Shown piece by piece: positions 1 to 9,764 of a DNA stretch of 64,000 nt (position 1 is its first letter; the number at the start of each line of letters is the position of its first letter). The position numbers were made by a program, and so were the translations under genes. Location of the stretch: NCBI GenBank assembly GCA_947632485.1, contig CANRPJ010000003.1, forward strand, positions 99,858-163,857, written 5' to 3'. Under the pieces are notes generated by a model. That model was given only the letters and a program-made list of their open reading frames with translations. It made no database searches and was not told the DNA's origin. This stretch comes from an uncultured Muribaculaceae bacterium. Its GTDB lineage: Bacteria > Bacteroidota > Bacteroidia > Bacteroidales > Muribaculaceae.

Positions 1-9
1 TTTCTGAGT

Positions 10-792
10 TCAGATAAATCTCTCGCCGAGCGCCTCGCGTATCGGCTCAAATGAGGTCAGGATTTCCGGATCCTCTCCTCTTACGACTATCGTGTGCTCG
101 TAATGGGCCGACCATTTGCGGTCTTTCGTTCGCGCCTGCCAGCCGTCACGCTCTATCACGATATTCTTGCTTCCCATGTTGATCATGGGTTCGATGCAGA
201 TACACATGCCGTCTTTCATCACCGGCCCGATTCCGCGGCGACCGAAGTTGGGCACCTCGGGATCCTCATGCATCGAGCGCCCGATGCCGTGGCCACACAT
301 CTCGCGAACTACCGTATATCCCAGCTTCTCGCAATAGGACTGCACGGCATTGGAGATATCGCCTATGCGATGGCCGGCCTTGGCCGCATCTATACCCTTA
401 TAGAGCGACTCCTTCACGTGGCGCAGGAAAGTATCCACTTCAGGGGCTACCTCTCCTACAGGGAAGGTGTAGCAGCTGTCGCCGCAATAGCCGTTGAGCT
501 CCACCACAAGATCTGTGCCTACGATATCGCCTTCGCGAAGCACATAGGCCGAAGGAAATCCGTGGACTACATACTCGTTGACTTCGATACATAGTGTGCC
601 CGGAAAGCCATGATATCCCAGACAGGCCGGACGCCCGCCGTGATCCAAGATGTATTCGCGGGCTATCGTATCGAGCTTCTGGGTCGTAACTCCCGGAGCC
701 ACCCACCGCGCCACCTCGCCGAGCGTCGCGCTTGTCAGCTCGGCGGCGGCGCGCATGAGTTGCAATTCCTCTTCGGTCTTGAGATATATCAT
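10..792 (-). CDS. map: methionine aminopeptidase type I
   Basis: Removes the N-terminal methionine from nascent proteins in the cytoplasm. The 260-aa product has the full pita-bread fold signature: His77, then metal ligands Asp94, Asp105, His168 (in GHGIGR), Glu201 (in EPMINMG) and Glu232 (in YEHT). Length is normal for the type I enzyme without an N-terminal extension. It lies 27 bp downstream of secY on the same strand, the usual secY-map order at the end of the spc cluster in Bacteroidetes, so it is probably co-transcribed with the ribosomal genes. Start is the ATG giving MIYLKTEEE. All ligands are present and nothing is unusual. Confidence 0.98.
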   Translation of the reverse strand: MIYLKTEEELQLMRAAAELTSATLGEVARWVAPGVTTQKLDTIAREYILDHGGRPACLGYHGFPGTLCIEVNEYVVHGFPSAYVLREGDIVGTDLVVELNGYCGDSCYTFPVGEVAPEVDTFLRHVKESLYKGIDAAKAGHRIGDISNAVQSYCEKLGYTVVREMCGHGIGRSMHEDPEVPNFGRRGIGPVMKDGMCICIEPMINMGSKNIVIERDGWQARTKDRKWSAHYEHTIVVRGEDPEILTSFEPIREALGERFI

Positions 793-819
793 CTCTCTTT
801 CTCCTCAGTCAAGTCTGGT

Positions 820-2157
820 TCAGAAGGCTCCGCTGCCGGTTGTGCGTCCCTTGATGCGGCCGTCTTTCATCAGGCCGTCGTAGTGGCGCATTAACAGGTG
901 ACCTTCTACTATGCGCAGCGTATCGAGCACTACGCCTACCATAATCAGCAGCGAGGTTCCGCCGAAGAACTGGGCAAAGCTTCGGTTGAGGCCGCATACA
1001 TGGGCTATAGCCGGAAGGATTGCCACGATTCCAAGGAAGATTGAACCCGGAAGCGTGATTCTCGACATGATCGAATCCAGATAATCCACAGTCGGCTTAC
1101 CGGGTTTCACGCCGGGGATAAAGCCGTTGTTGCGCTTCATGTCTTCCGCCATCTGTGCAGGACGCACCGTGATGGCCGTGTAGAAATACGTGAAGGCTAC
1201 GATCATCAGGAAGTAGACAATGTTGTATGTCCAGCCATACATGTCGGTCAGAGCCCCGAAGAAGCCGGTCTGATTCGTGCTGAAGCCTACCAGCGTGATG
1301 GGGATAAACATGATGGCCTGCGCAAAGATGATAGGCATCACACCGGCAGCGTTGACCTTGAGCGGTATGTACTGGCGGGCGCCGCCATACTGCTTATTGC
1401 CCACGATGCGCTTGGCATACTGCACAGGCACCTTGCGAGTGCCCTGCACGAGCAGTACCGCACCGGCAATCACGGCCAGCAGAATCACGATTTCCAGAAG
1501 GAAAATCACCAGACCGCCGCCTGCCGAGTTGAGAAGGCGTCCCGTAAACTCCTGAATGAAGGCTTCCGGCATGCGGGCCAGAATACCGATCAGAATTATG
1601 AATGAGATGCCGTTGCCGATACCTTTCTGGTCGATGCGTTCGCCAAGCCACATGATAAACATGGAGCCTGCCGCGAGCACGATTGTCATATAGGCCACTG
1701 TCCAGAAGCCCATCTCAACGTGGCCGCCTGCGGCTGCCACCTGATAGCGCAGATTCATCAGGTAAGCCGGACCCTGGAGCACCAGGATCAGCACCGTAAG
1801 ATAGCGCGTATACTGGTTGAGCTTCATGCGCCCGCTCTCACCCTCACGCTGCATCTTCTGAAGCGAGGGGAGAACCATGCCCAGCAGCTGCACGATAATC
1901 GAGGCTGTGATATAGGGCATGATACCCAGAGCGAAGATCGAAGCCTGCGAGAATGCACCGCCCGAGAACATGTCGAGCAGCTGCATCAGGCCATCGGAGG
2001 TGAAATTCTTCAGAGCCATGAGGTCCTGCGGGTTTATACCCGGAAGAACCACATAGCAGCCGAAGCGGTAAATCACCACCAACAGCAGCGTGATGCCTAT
2101 GCGCTTGCGCAGGTCTTCTACGCTCCAGATATTCTTTACTGTCTGTGTGAATCCCAT
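820..2157 (-). CDS. secY: preprotein translocase subunit SecY
   Basis: Channel subunit of the SecYEG translocon in the inner membrane. The 445-aa protein starts MGFTQTVKNIWSVEDLRKR and shows about ten hydrophobic segments, including the plug/TM2 region around FSGGAFSQASIFALGIMPY and the cytosolic loop RKVPVQYAKR, both classic SecY signatures. It follows rplO by 6 bp and precedes map, the conserved spc-operon position. Length matches the family. Confidence 0.99.
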   Translation of the reverse strand: MGFTQTVKNIWSVEDLRKRIGITLLLVVIYRFGCYVVLPGINPQDLMALKNFTSDGLMQLLDMFSGGAFSQASIFALGIMPYITASIIVQLLGMVLPSLQKMQREGESGRMKLNQYTRYLTVLILVLQGPAYLMNLRYQVAAAGGHVEMGFWTVAYMTIVLAAGSMFIMWLGERIDQKGIGNGISFIILIGILARMPEAFIQEFTGRLLNSAGGGLVIFLLEIVILLAVIAGAVLLVQGTRKVPVQYAKRIVGNKQYGGARQYIPLKVNAAGVMPIIFAQAIMFIPITLVGFSTNQTGFFGALTDMYGWTYNIVYFLMIVAFTYFYTAITVRPAQMAEDMKRNNGFIPGVKPGKPTVDYLDSIMSRITLPGSIFLGIVAILPAIAHVCGLNRSFAQFFGGTSLLIMVGVVLDTLRIVEGHLLMRHYDGLMKDGRIKGRTTGSGAF

Positions 2158-2163
2158 TCTGTG

Positions 2164-2616
2164 TTATTTTTTTGTGGCTGTGGCTTTGCCGCCGGCAGCC
2201 TGAATGGCCTCTGCGGCCTTGGCGGAGAAGGCGTCGGCCTCTACCTCAAGCGGGCGGGTCAGTGCGCCCTTGGCCAGAATCTTCACAAGACCCTTCTTCG
2301 GCACCAGGCCTGCCTGACGCAGGTCGGCTACCGTGATCTTGGCGAGATTGGCTGCGGTTGCCAGAGCCTCCAGGGCGTCAAGGTTGATCGCCTTGTATTC
2401 TACCCGGTTGATGTTCTTGAAGCCGAACTTCGGCAGACGGCGCTGCAGCGGCATCTGACCGCCTTCGAAGCCGATTTTGTACTTATAGCCAGAACGCGAC
2501 TTGGCACCCTTGTGGCCGCGAGTCGACGTACCGCCGTAGCCCGAACCCGGACCGCGGCCCACACGCTTGTTCTTCTTATTGCTGCCTACGGCAGGCGAAA
2601 GATTATTTAATTCCAT
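2164..2616 (-). CDS. rplO: 50S ribosomal protein L15
   Basis: Late-assembly protein of the large subunit. The 150-aa product has the basic glycine-rich N-terminus (GRGPGSGYGGTSTRGHKG) that threads into 23S rRNA and a globular C-terminal domain ending in TKK. It lies between rpmD and secY as in other spc operons. Start ATG gives MELNNLSPAVGSNKKNKR. Confidence 0.98.
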   Translation of the reverse strand: MELNNLSPAVGSNKKNKRVGRGPGSGYGGTSTRGHKGAKSRSGYKYKIGFEGGQMPLQRRLPKFGFKNINRVEYKAINLDALEALATAANLAKITVADLRQAGLVPKKGLVKILAKGALTRPLEVEADAFSAKAAEAIQAAGGKATATKK

Positions 2617-2637
2617 AGCTGTTGTCTCTCCTCATCT

Positions 2638-2817
2638 TTATGCCGGGGTCACCTCTACGAGATGACGCACGGCGTTGACCATTCCCTGGATTGCCGGGGT
2701 GTCTTCTTTCACCACCGAATGATGCATCTTGTGCAGCCCAAGGGCATCGAGCGTGAGCTTCTGCTTCTTGGGGGCGTTGATGCGGCTCTTGATCTGAGTT
2801 ATCTTTATCTTTGCCAT
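2638..2817 (-). CDS. rpmD: 50S ribosomal protein L30 (not in ORF track)
   Basis: Read directly from the minus strand because it is too short for the supplied ORF track. The ATG at 2817 and TAA at 2638-2640 give a 59-aa protein starting [20 protein letters not shown] and ending LVEVTPA. The sequence fits the compact bacterial L30 ferredoxin-like fold, with the motif [12 protein letters not shown] close to the family consensus. It sits 10 bp downstream of rpsE and 21 bp upstream of rplO, which is the invariant rpsE-rpmD-rplO order. Confidence 0.97.
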   Translation of the reverse strand: MAKIKITQIKSRINAPKKQKLTLDALGLHKMHHSVVKEDTPAIQGMVNAVRHLVEVTPA

Positions 2818-2827
2818 GATTCAGTGA

Positions 2828-3349
2828 TTATTTTCCGTTGAACACTTTTGCCACGCTCACACCGCGCGATTTAGCTACATCGAGCGGGCTGCGGAGCTCG
2901 CTGAGAGCCGCGATGGTGGCCTTTACCAGGTTGTGGGGGTTCGACGAGCCTTTCGACTTGGCAAGCACGTCGGTGATGCCCACGCTCTCGAGCACTGCGC
3001 GCATAGCGCCGCCGGCCTTCACACCGGTACCGGCCGATGCCGGACGCAGATAGATGCGAGAGCCGCCGAACTTGGCTGCCTGCTCATGAGGAATAGTGCC
3101 TTTGTAGACGGGCACCTTGATAAGGTTCTTCTTTGCTGCCTCCACGCCCTTGGCGATGGCTGCCTGAACCTCGTTGGCCTTTCCCAGACCCCAGCCGATG
3201 ATGCCGTCTTCATTGCCTACCACTACGATAGCGGCGAAGCTGAAGGCACGGCCGCCCTTGGTCACTTTGGTGACGCGGTTGATGGCCACAAGACGGTCCT
3301 TAAGGTCAAGGTCGTTGGTAGATTTTACTCTGTTATCTCTTTTTGCCAT
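2828..3349 (-). CDS. rpsE: 30S ribosomal protein S5
   Basis: Small-subunit protein involved in decoding fidelity and helicase activity at the mRNA entry site. The 173-aa product has the double-stranded-RNA-binding-like N-terminal domain ([21 protein letters not shown]) and the C-terminal fold with SGSNNPHN-like [14 protein letters not shown]. Length and position in the spc cluster are normal. Confidence 0.98.
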   Translation of the reverse strand: MAKRDNRVKSTNDLDLKDRLVAINRVTKVTKGGRAFSFAAIVVVGNEDGIIGWGLGKANEVQAAIAKGVEAAKKNLIKVPVYKGTIPHEQAAKFGGSRIYLRPASAGTGVKAGGAMRAVLESVGITDVLAKSKGSSNPHNLVKATIAALSELRSPLDVAKSRGVSVAKVFNGK

Positions 3350-3361
3350 GACTTTCTTCTG

Positions 3362-3703
3362 TTAAAATTTAAGACCTGCCTTGCGGGCGCCATCGGCCAG
3401 CGATTTCACGCGACCATGGAAGAGGTAGCCGTTGCGGTCGAACACCACCTCGCTGATGCCCAGTTCAAGTACTTTCTTACCTACGGCCTCGCCTACCTGG
3501 GCTGCCTGCTCAGTCTTGGTGCCTCCCTCGAGGCCTTTCGACGAGGCGGCACACAGAGTGCGGCCGGCCAGATCATCGATCACCTGGGCATAGATGGCCT
3601 TGTTGGAGCGGAACACGCTCAGACGCGGGCGCTCGGCCGTGCCCGATACTTTGCCGCGGATGCGGGCTTTGATCTTGTTGCGTCTTTCTATCTTGGATAT
3701 CAT
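3362..3703 (-). CDS. rplR: 50S ribosomal protein L18
   Basis: Binds 5S rRNA in the central protuberance. The 113-aa protein begins [19 protein letters not shown], with the family motif [20 protein letters not shown] and the C-terminal [16 protein letters not shown]. It lies between rplF and rpsE with short spacers, as usual. Confidence 0.98.
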   Translation of the reverse strand: MISKIERRNKIKARIRGKVSGTAERPRLSVFRSNKAIYAQVIDDLAGRTLCAASSKGLEGGTKTEQAAQVGEAVGKKVLELGISEVVFDRNGYLFHGRVKSLADGARKAGLKF

Positions 3704-3719
3704 TTCGCTTCTCTCTTAA

Positions 3720-4274
3720 TTATTTAGCACTTGCCGACTTGCCCGACTTGCGACGGATCACCTCGCCGACGAACTTGATGCCCTTGCCCTTGTACGGCTC
3801 AGGCTTGCGCAGGCTGCGGATCTTGGCGCATACCTGGCCCAGAAGCTGCTTGTCAGAGCTTTCGAGGATGATGAGCGGGTTCTTGTTACGCTCCATCTTG
3901 GCCTCTACCTTTACCTCTTTGGGAAGCTTGATATAGATAGCGTGGCTATAGCCCAGAGCAAGCTCCAGCACCTGGCCGGTTGCCGTGGCGCGGTAGCCTA
4001 CACCTACGAGCTCCAGCTCCTTGCGGTAGCCCTCCGACACGCCTACAACCATATTATGGATAAGGGCGCGATAGAGGCCGTGCATGGCGCGGTGCTCGCG
4101 GTCGTCGCTCGGACGCGTAAGTTCTATTTTGCCGTCCTCCACCTTTACGGTGATGTCCGGATTGATCGCCTGTGAAAGCTCGCCCTTGGGGCCTTTCACG
4201 GTGGCTACATTATCTTTCACCTGGATGGTCACGCCGGCAGGCAGTTCAATCGGTGCTTTACCTATTCTTGACAT
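3720..4274 (-). CDS. rplF: 50S ribosomal protein L6
   Basis: Large-subunit protein near the factor-binding site. The 184-aa product has two repeated L6 domains and the C-terminal signature PEPYKGKGIKFVGEVIRRK, ending in a short lysine/alanine tail. Start MSRIGKAPIELPAGV is canonical. Confidence 0.98.
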   Translation of the reverse strand: MSRIGKAPIELPAGVTIQVKDNVATVKGPKGELSQAINPDITVKVEDGKIELTRPSDDREHRAMHGLYRALIHNMVVGVSEGYRKELELVGVGYRATATGQVLELALGYSHAIYIKLPKEVKVEAKMERNKNPLIILESSDKQLLGQVCAKIRSLRKPEPYKGKGIKFVGEVIRRKSGKSASAK

Positions 4275-4289
4275 ACTTACCTCCTTCGA

Positions 4290-4688
4290 TTAATAGACGT
4301 AACACAACACTTCGCCGCCAACCTTAAGCTCTTTAGCCTCTTTGTTGGTCATCACGCCCTGCGGGGTGGAAAGAATGGCGATGCCAAGACCGTTGAGCAC
4401 ACGCGGCATGTCCTTGTAGCCCGTGTACTGACGGAGACCCGGGCGCGACACGCGCTGCAGGCCCTGAATGGCGCTTACTTTATCGACCGGATCATACTTG
4501 AGGGCAATCCGGATTGTGCCCTGCGGCGTGCCGCCTTCCTCGAACTTGTAGTTCAGGATATAGCCTTGGTCAAAGAGGATCTTCGTGATCTCTCTCTTCA
4601 TTTTCGACGACGGTACCGTAACCACACGATGGCCTGCCATGATGGCGTTGCGGAGCCGCGTCAGATAGTCTGCTATAGGATCTGTCAT
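4290..4688 (-). CDS. rpsH: 30S ribosomal protein S8
   Basis: 16S rRNA-binding assembly protein; in E. coli it is the translational repressor of the spc operon. The 132-aa product starts MTDPIADYLTRLRNAI and ends in the conserved GVMTNKEAKELKVGGEVLCYVY. The upstream spacer to rpsN is longer (136 bp) than others in this operon and contains a strong hairpin, listed separately. Confidence 0.98.
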   Translation of the reverse strand: MTDPIADYLTRLRNAIMAGHRVVTVPSSKMKREITKILFDQGYILNYKFEEGGTPQGTIRIALKYDPVDKVSAIQGLQRVSRPGLRQYTGYKDMPRVLNGLGIAILSTPQGVMTNKEAKELKVGGEVLCYVY

Positions 4689-4764
4689 TGGTTTGGTTTG
4701 TTAAATTGATTCAGACATGCTGAACAATATCTAAAAACTCTCTTTTTCTTTCGGGTTGAAGGTT

Positions 4765-4812
4765 CCGGAGCCGCCGGGCGCCGCATCGGAGCGGAGCGCC
4801 CGGCATTTCCGG
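4765..4812. other. GC-rich inverted repeat between rpsN and rpsH
   Basis: Arms GCCGGGCGC (4773-4781) and GCGCCCGGC (4796-4804) are perfectly complementary around a 14-nt loop, and outer arms CCGGA/TCCGG (4765-4769, 4808-4812) extend the helix. It sits in the longest gap inside the S10-spc run, just upstream of rpsH. No U-tract follows in the direction of transcription, so it does not look like a normal terminator. It could be a processing site, mRNA stabiliser or ribosomal-protein binding site. The pairing is seen directly; any function is inference. Confidence 0.6.
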
Positions 4813-4824
4813 CTCTTTGCTTTC

Positions 4825-5127
4825 TTACCAGCTTGCCTTGCGCACTCCCGGGATCAGGCCTGCTGAGGCCATCTCGCGAAACTGGATGCGGCTGATGCCG
4901 AACTGGCGCATGTATCCCTTCGGGCGTCCCGTGATCTCGCAGCGGTTGTGAAGGCGCACCTTCGAAGCGTTGCGGGGAAGCTTCTGCAGCTTGGCCAGGG
5001 CCTCATAGTCGATGTTGCCGTCGGCGTCGGCGAGAGCGGCCTTCTTCAGGGCTGCTTTCTTCTCGGCGTAGCGGGCCACCATCTTCTGGCGCTTAACCTC
5101 GCGGGCTTTCATTGATTCTTTTGCCAT
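4825..5127 (-). CDS. rpsN: 30S ribosomal protein S14
   Basis: Small-subunit head protein. The 100-aa product has the C-terminal signature [18 protein letters not shown] followed by IRFREMA-like [14 protein letters not shown]. It has only one cysteine in this region, so it is the longer zinc-independent type rather than the short CxxC...CxxC zinc form. It lies 9 bp downstream of rplE. Confidence 0.98.
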   Translation of the reverse strand: MAKESMKAREVKRQKMVARYAEKKAALKKAALADADGNIDYEALAKLQKLPRNASKVRLHNRCEITGRPKGYMRQFGISRIQFREMASAGLIPGVRKASW

Positions 5128-5136
5128 ATCTCTTCT

Positions 5137-5685
5137 TTACTTTTCTTTCTTGAACGGAAGGCCGAATTCCTTGAGAAGGGCGAAGCCTTCCTCATCGTTG
5201 GGGGCTGAAGTCACGAAAGTGATGTTCATACCCTGAAGCTTCGGCACATTGTCAATGTTGATTTCGGGGAAGATGATCTGCTCGGTGATGCCCAGCGTAT
5301 AGTTGCCACGGCCATCGAGCTTGGCGTTGATGCCCTTGAAGTCGCGGATACGGGGCAGAGCCACGCGCACGAGGCGCTCCAGGAACTCATACATCTTCTC
5401 GCGGCGCAGGGTTACGCGCACGCCGATAGGCATCTTCTTGCGGAGCTTGAAGTTGGAGATATCCTTGCGCGAAAGCGTCGGCACTGCCTTCTGGCCCGTG
5501 ATGGCCGTCAGTTCGTTGACCGAGGTCTCAATCAGCTTCTTGTCCTGAGTAGCGGCGCCAAGACCCTGGTTGATCACGATCTTCTCCAGCTTGGGCACGC
5601 GCATCGGCGTCTCGTAGCCGAACTTCTTGGTGAGCTCAGGCACGATGCGCTCTTTATAATCTTTGCTAAGTGTGGTCGAGCTCAT
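5137..5685 (-). CDS. rplE: 50S ribosomal protein L5
   Basis: 5S rRNA-binding protein contacting the P-site tRNA. The 182-aa product contains [17 protein letters not shown] and [18 protein letters not shown], both family hallmarks. Its start codon is one base from the end of rplX (shared position 5685), which suggests translational coupling. Confidence 0.98.
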   Translation of the reverse strand: MSSTTLSKDYKERIVPELTKKFGYETPMRVPKLEKIVINQGLGAATQDKKLIETSVNELTAITGQKAVPTLSRKDISNFKLRKKMPIGVRVTLRREKMYEFLERLVRVALPRIRDFKGINAKLDGRGNYTLGITEQIIFPEINIDNVPKLQGMNITFVTSAPNDEEGFALLKEFGLPFKKEK

Positions 5686-6005
5686 TATTTAATCTCCTCT
5701 CCTGATTTTTTGGAATAACGTACGAGTTTGCCCTCCTCGTTGCGGCGGCGGCCGATACGCACGCCTTTACCGCTCTTCGGATCTACAGGGTTGAGGTTCG
5801 AGATGTGGACCGGAGCCTCCATCTTGATGATTCCGCCCTGAGGATATTTGGCATTGGGTTTGGTGCTCTTCGACACCATATTCACCCCCTCCACGATGGC
5901 GCGGTTCTTCTTAACCTGCACCTCGAGCACGCGGCCCGTCTTGCCTTTGTCGTCGCCGGCATTGACGTAGACCGTGTCGCCCTTCTTAATATGCAATTTT
6001 GCCAT
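5685..6005 (-). CDS. rplX: 50S ribosomal protein L24
   Basis: Assembly-initiating 23S rRNA-binding protein. The 106-aa product has an N-terminal KOW motif ([20 protein letters not shown]) and the [19 protein letters not shown] segment. It overlaps the start of rplE by one base. Confidence 0.98.
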   Translation of the reverse strand: MAKLHIKKGDTVYVNAGDDKGKTGRVLEVQVKKNRAIVEGVNMVSKSTKPNAKYPQGGIIKMEAPVHISNLNPVDPKSGKGVRIGRRRNEEGKLVRYSKKSGEEIK

Positions 6006-6026
6006 GACTGTTGTTACCTTTAGGGG

Positions 6027-6392
6027 TTAAAGCACTTCGGGAGCCAGCGAGACGATCTTCATGTTGGTGGCGCGCAGTTCGCGGGCCACGGGGCCGAAGA
6101 TACGGGTGCCGCGGATCTCACCAGCGTTGTTAAGGAGCACACAGGCGTTGTCGTCGAAGCGGATATAGCTGCCGTCGGGGCGGCGGATCTCCTTCTTCGT
6201 GCGTACTACAACGGCCTTCGATACAGTGCCTTTCTTGACTTCCGACGAGGGAATCGTGCTCTTGATGCTGACTACGATCACGTCGCCCACCGAAGCGTAG
6301 CGACGGCCCGTGCCGCCGAGCACATGGATGCAGAGCGCCTCTTTTGCGCCGCTGTTGTCTGCCACTACCAGGCGTGATTCTGTCTGTACCAT
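6027..6392 (-). CDS. rplN: 50S ribosomal protein L14
   Basis: Forms an intersubunit bridge with 16S rRNA. The 121-aa protein starts [18 protein letters not shown] and ends SLAPEVL, essentially the family consensus, with [13 protein letters not shown] near the C-terminus. The gap to rpsQ is 3 bp. Confidence 0.99.
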   Translation of the reverse strand: MVQTESRLVVADNSGAKEALCIHVLGGTGRRYASVGDVIVVSIKSTIPSSEVKKGTVSKAVVVRTKKEIRRPDGSYIRFDDNACVLLNNAGEIRGTRIFGPVARELRATNMKIVSLAPEVL

Positions 6393-6395
6393 TGC

Positions 6396-6656
6396 TTACT
6401 TAACTTTTTCGATGATTTCCACCAGGCGCCAGCGCTTCGTCTTGCTCAGAGGGCGAGTCTCCATCAGGCGAACGGTATCGCCTACGGAGCACTCGTTGTT
6501 CTCATCGTGCGCGTGGTATTTTTTCGTCTTGTTGACAAACTTGCCGTAGATCGGGTGCTTCTCTTTCCACTTGATCTCAACCGTGATCGTCTTGTCGCAT
6601 TTATTGCTGGAGACTACCCCGATCCTTTCTTTTCTTAAATGTCTCTTCTGTTCCAT
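6396..6656 (-). CDS. rpsQ: 30S ribosomal protein S17
   Basis: Primary 16S rRNA-binding protein with an OB fold. The 86-aa product carries [27 protein letters not shown] and [20 protein letters not shown], matching the family signature. It is flanked by rpmC and rplN. Confidence 0.98.
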   Translation of the reverse strand: MEQKRHLRKERIGVVSSNKCDKTITVEIKWKEKHPIYGKFVNKTKKYHAHDENNECSVGDTVRLMETRPLSKTKRWRLVEIIEKVK

Positions 6657-6680
6657 TTCTTTCTAAAATACTTGTCGGGA

Positions 6681-6884
6681 TCACTTGCCCTGAGCTTCGA
6701 GCTCTTTCTGGCGCAACACGGTCTTCAAGCGGGCAATCTCGCGGCGGTCTTTGGTGATCTTTGCGGGATTGTCTACGGGAGATATCGCGTGCGCTACTTT
6801 CAATTCGCGATAAGCCTTCTCGGCAGCCTCTACGCGAGCCTGCAGCTCATGAATGCTTAATTCCTTGATTTCTTCCTTTTTCAT
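6681..6884 (-). CDS. rpmC: 50S ribosomal protein L29
   Basis: Two-helix protein at the polypeptide exit-tunnel rim. The 67-aa product contains the consensus RREIARLKTVLRQKELE. Start MKKEEIKELSIHEL is typical of Bacteroidetes. Confidence 0.98.
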   Translation of the reverse strand: MKKEEIKELSIHELQARVEAAEKAYRELKVAHAISPVDNPAKITKDRREIARLKTVLRQKELEAQGK

Positions 6885-6921
6885 GTCAGATTATTGTCTG
6901 TTTTATCAGTCGTGATTGGTT

Positions 6922-7353
6922 TCAGACAGCCTGGGAGGGATCATAGTCGCGGCGAACGATGAATTTCGTAAGCACCGGAAGCTTCTGGGCTGCAAGGCGC
7001 AGAGCCTCCTTGGCTACCTCCATCGGCACGCCTTCTACCTCAATCAGGATGCGGCCCGGAGTAACGGGCGCCACGAATCCTTCGGGATTACCTTTACCTT
7101 TACCCATTCGCACCTCGGCAGGCTTCTTGGTAATCGGCTTGTCGGGGAAAATGCGGATCCAGATCTGTCCCTGACGCTGCATGTAGCGCGTCACCGCAAT
7201 ACGCGCAGCCTCTATCTGGCGCCCGGTGATCCATTTGGAATCGAGCGTCTTGATGCCGAACGAACCGAAGGCCAGCTGGTTGCCACGCTGTGCCTCACCT
7301 TTCATGCGGCCCTTCTGCGAACGGCGGAATTTAGTCTTTTTCGGCTGTAACAT
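6922..7353 (-). CDS. rplP: 50S ribosomal protein L16
   Basis: Large-subunit protein near the A-site tRNA. The 143-aa protein starts [19 protein letters not shown] and has the conserved [16 protein letters not shown] and [11 protein letters not shown] segments. Length and position are normal. Confidence 0.99.
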   Translation of the reverse strand: MLQPKKTKFRRSQKGRMKGEAQRGNQLAFGSFGIKTLDSKWITGRQIEAARIAVTRYMQRQGQIWIRIFPDKPITKKPAEVRMGKGKGNPEGFVAPVTPGRILIEVEGVPMEVAKEALRLAAQKLPVLTKFIVRRDYDPSQAV

Positions 7354-7367
7354 TTTATTATGTCAGT

Positions 7368-8105
7368 TTAGCGGTTGTTGTTCTTCTTGTTGCGGAATCC
7401 GTCGCGGCGGCGCTCATTGCGCGGGCGGCTTGATCCCGGCTCCTTCTGGCCGATTGCGTAGGCCGGAGTGAGCTCCTTCTTGCCATAGACCTCGCCACGG
7501 CAGATCCAGACCTTGATACCGATGATACCCACCTTCGTCAGAGCCTCTACCAGAGCGTAGTCGATGTCGGCGCGGAGAGTGTGGAGCGGCGTGCGGCCTT
7601 CCTTGAACATCTCGGAGCGAGCCATTTCGGCGCCGTTGAGGCGGCCGCTGACCTGAATCTTGATGCCCTCGGCACCCATGCGCATCGTGGAGGCTATCGC
7701 CATCTTCACGGCGCGACGGTAAGCCACCTTACCCTCGAGCTGACGGGCTATGTTGGCAGCCACGATCTCGGCGTCGAGTTCCGGACGCTTGATTTCATAG
7801 ATATTGATCTGCACTTCCTTGTCGGTGATCTTCTTGAGCGCTTCCTTGAGAGCATCTACGTCCTTGCCACCCTTGCCGATAAGCATGCCCGGGCGGGAGG
7901 TGCAGATGGTCACTGTCACCATCTTGAGCGTGCGCTCAATGATGATGCGGCTCACACTGGCCTTAGCCAGTTTATTACGCAAGTATTTGCGGATCTTCGA
8001 GTCCTCAAGAAGGGTCTCGCCATATTTCTTTCCGCCGTACCAGTTGGAGTCCCAACCGCGGATCACTCCCAGACGGTTGCTGATCGGATTTACTTTCTGT
8101 CCCAT
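7368..8105 (-). CDS. rpsC: 30S ribosomal protein S3
   Basis: Head protein at the mRNA entry tunnel. The 245-aa product has a type-2 KH domain ([18 protein letters not shown]) and the C-terminal S3 domain ([19 protein letters not shown]). The C-terminal tail is rich in Arg and Asn ([14 protein letters not shown]), as in many Bacteroidetes. Confidence 0.99.
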   Translation of the reverse strand: MGQKVNPISNRLGVIRGWDSNWYGGKKYGETLLEDSKIRKYLRNKLAKASVSRIIIERTLKMVTVTICTSRPGMLIGKGGKDVDALKEALKKITDKEVQINIYEIKRPELDAEIVAANIARQLEGKVAYRRAVKMAIASTMRMGAEGIKIQVSGRLNGAEMARSEMFKEGRTPLHTLRADIDYALVEALTKVGIIGIKVWICRGEVYGKKELTPAYAIGQKEPGSSRPRNERRRDGFRNKKNNNR

Positions 8106-8125
8106 CTTTGTCGTCAGTCTTGAGA

Positions 8126-8527
8126 TTATTCTTTACCGGGGATCTGATCCACGAATACGGTCACATGGTTGGAGCGCTTGCGGATACGGTAGCCGCGGCC
8201 CCGCGGGGCCGGACGCAGGCGCTTCAGCATCGGAGCGCAGTCTACGAAGATACGGCTCACGTAGAGCTCACCGCTACCAGCGGTGCGCTCATTCTTTGCC
8301 TCCCAGTTGGCTATTGCGGAGCGAAGCAGCTTCTCCACCCGGCGGGCTGCCTCCTTGTTGGAGAATTTGAGGATGCCGAGAGCCTTGAATACCTCCTGCC
8401 CGCGTACCATATCGACCACCAGGCGCATCTTGCGCGGCGACGACGGCACATTGTGCAGCTTGGCGAAGTATTCACCCTTGCGGGCTTCCTTCAGCGCGTC
8501 GGCGTATTGTCTTTTTCTTACACCCAT
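8126..8527 (-). CDS. rplV: 50S ribosomal protein L22
   Basis: Lines the exit tunnel and contacts all 23S domains. The 133-aa product has [18 protein letters not shown] and the beta-hairpin region [20 protein letters not shown]. It lies between rpsS and rpsC. Confidence 0.98.
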   Translation of the reverse strand: MGVRKRQYADALKEARKGEYFAKLHNVPSSPRKMRLVVDMVRGQEVFKALGILKFSNKEAARRVEKLLRSAIANWEAKNERTAGSGELYVSRIFVDCAPMLKRLRPAPRGRGYRIRKRSNHVTVFVDQIPGKE

Positions 8528-8580
8528 TGTATTTCTTGTGCTTTATTATCTGTTTGTTTTTTCAGAACCGCAGGGTCGGC

Positions 8581-8850
8581 TTACTTTTTCTTATTGCCGG
8601 CGCGGCCGCGGAAGGTGCGCGTCGGAGCGAACTCACCGAGTTTGTGGCCTACCATGTTCTCCGTAACGTAGACGGGTATGAACTTATTGCCGTTGTGCAC
8701 GGCAAACGTGTGGCCGACGAACTCAGGGCTGATCATCGAGGCGCGGCTCCAGGTCTTGATCACGGCCTTCTTGCCGCTTTCTTCCATGGCGCTGACCTTC
8801 TTTTCGAGCTTTACGCTGATAAACGGTCCTTTTTTAAGCGAACGACTCAT
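8581..8850 (-). CDS. rpsS: 30S ribosomal protein S19
   Basis: Head protein near the A-site finger. The 89-aa product starts [19 protein letters not shown] and contains [19 protein letters not shown] and [17 protein letters not shown], a full-length canonical S19. Confidence 0.99.
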   Translation of the reverse strand: MSRSLKKGPFISVKLEKKVSAMEESGKKAVIKTWSRASMISPEFVGHTFAVHNGNKFIPVYVTENMVGHKLGEFAPTRTFRGRAGNKKK

Positions 8851-8876
8851 AGTTGTCTTCTTCTCGTGTTAGTCAA

Positions 8877-9758
8877 TTACTTCTTCCTTCTCTCGATGAT
8901 ATACTTCGAAGAGTGCTTCTTCGGCGAGCGGGTCTTCAGGCCCTTAGCGTAGAGACCTGTGCGCGAACGCGGGTGACCGCCGCTCTGGCGACCTTCACCA
9001 CCACCCATCGGGTGATCCACAGGGTTCATTACCACACCGCGGTTGTGAGGCCTGCGGCCCTGCCAGCGGCTGCGGCCTGCCTTGCCGCTCTGCTCGAGGG
9101 CATGGTCAGAGTTGCCGACTACGCCTACCGTGGCGCGGCATGCGAGAAGCACCTTCCTGGTTTCGCCGGAAGGCAGTTTGATAATTGCATAGTCGCCTTC
9201 GCGAGAAGTCAACTGAGCAAACGAACCTGCGCTGCGGGCCATGCATGCGCCCTGGCCGGGACGCAGTTCGATACAATGGATGAGGGTGCCGACAGGTATC
9301 TTAGCCAGGGGCAGGGTGTTGCCTACCTCGGGAGCTACGTCTTCGCCACTCATTACAATCTGTCCCACTTCAAGGCCGTTGGGCACGATCATGTAGGCCT
9401 TCGAGCCGTCCTTATAGTAAAGCAGGGCGATGCGCGCCGAGCGGTTAGGATCGTACTCGATGGTCTTCACTACTGCAGGCACCCCGTCGTTAGTGCGCTT
9501 GAAGTCGATGAGACGCAATTTCCTCTTATGGCCGCCTCCGCGATAGCGCACACTGAGCTGGCCCTGCGAATTGCGGCCGCCGGTGCTGCGTTTGCCGACT
9601 GTAAGAGACTTTTCCGGTGTAACTTTAGATACCTTCTTGGACTGGCCAGCGCCTTCGCCCGAGAAGGGATTCTTAGCAGTGGAGATCTCGTTCTTGAATA
9701 CACCGATAATCTTGTGTCTTTGCCCGGGTGTTGTGGGCTTGAATTTTCTTACTGCCAT
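8877..9758 (-). CDS. rplB: 50S ribosomal protein L2
   Basis: Core 23S protein needed for subunit association and the peptidyl-transferase centre. The 293-aa product starts [14 protein letters not shown]; the C-terminal [14 protein letters not shown] holds the conserved histidine close to the catalytic centre. It is slightly longer than the E. coli protein at the C-terminus ([13 protein letters not shown]), as usual for the phylum. Confidence 0.99.
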   Translation of the reverse strand: MAVRKFKPTTPGQRHKIIGVFKNEISTAKNPFSGEGAGQSKKVSKVTPEKSLTVGKRSTGGRNSQGQLSVRYRGGGHKRKLRLIDFKRTNDGVPAVVKTIEYDPNRSARIALLYYKDGSKAYMIVPNGLEVGQIVMSGEDVAPEVGNTLPLAKIPVGTLIHCIELRPGQGACMARSAGSFAQLTSREGDYAIIKLPSGETRKVLLACRATVGVVGNSDHALEQSGKAGRSRWQGRRPHNRGVVMNPVDHPMGGGEGRQSGGHPRSRTGLYAKGLKTRSPKKHSSKYIIERRKK

Positions 9759-9764
9759 TTCTGA

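Noticed and set aside
4765-4812. rho-independent terminator in the spc operon
   Set aside because: No T run follows in the direction of transcription and the operon continues.
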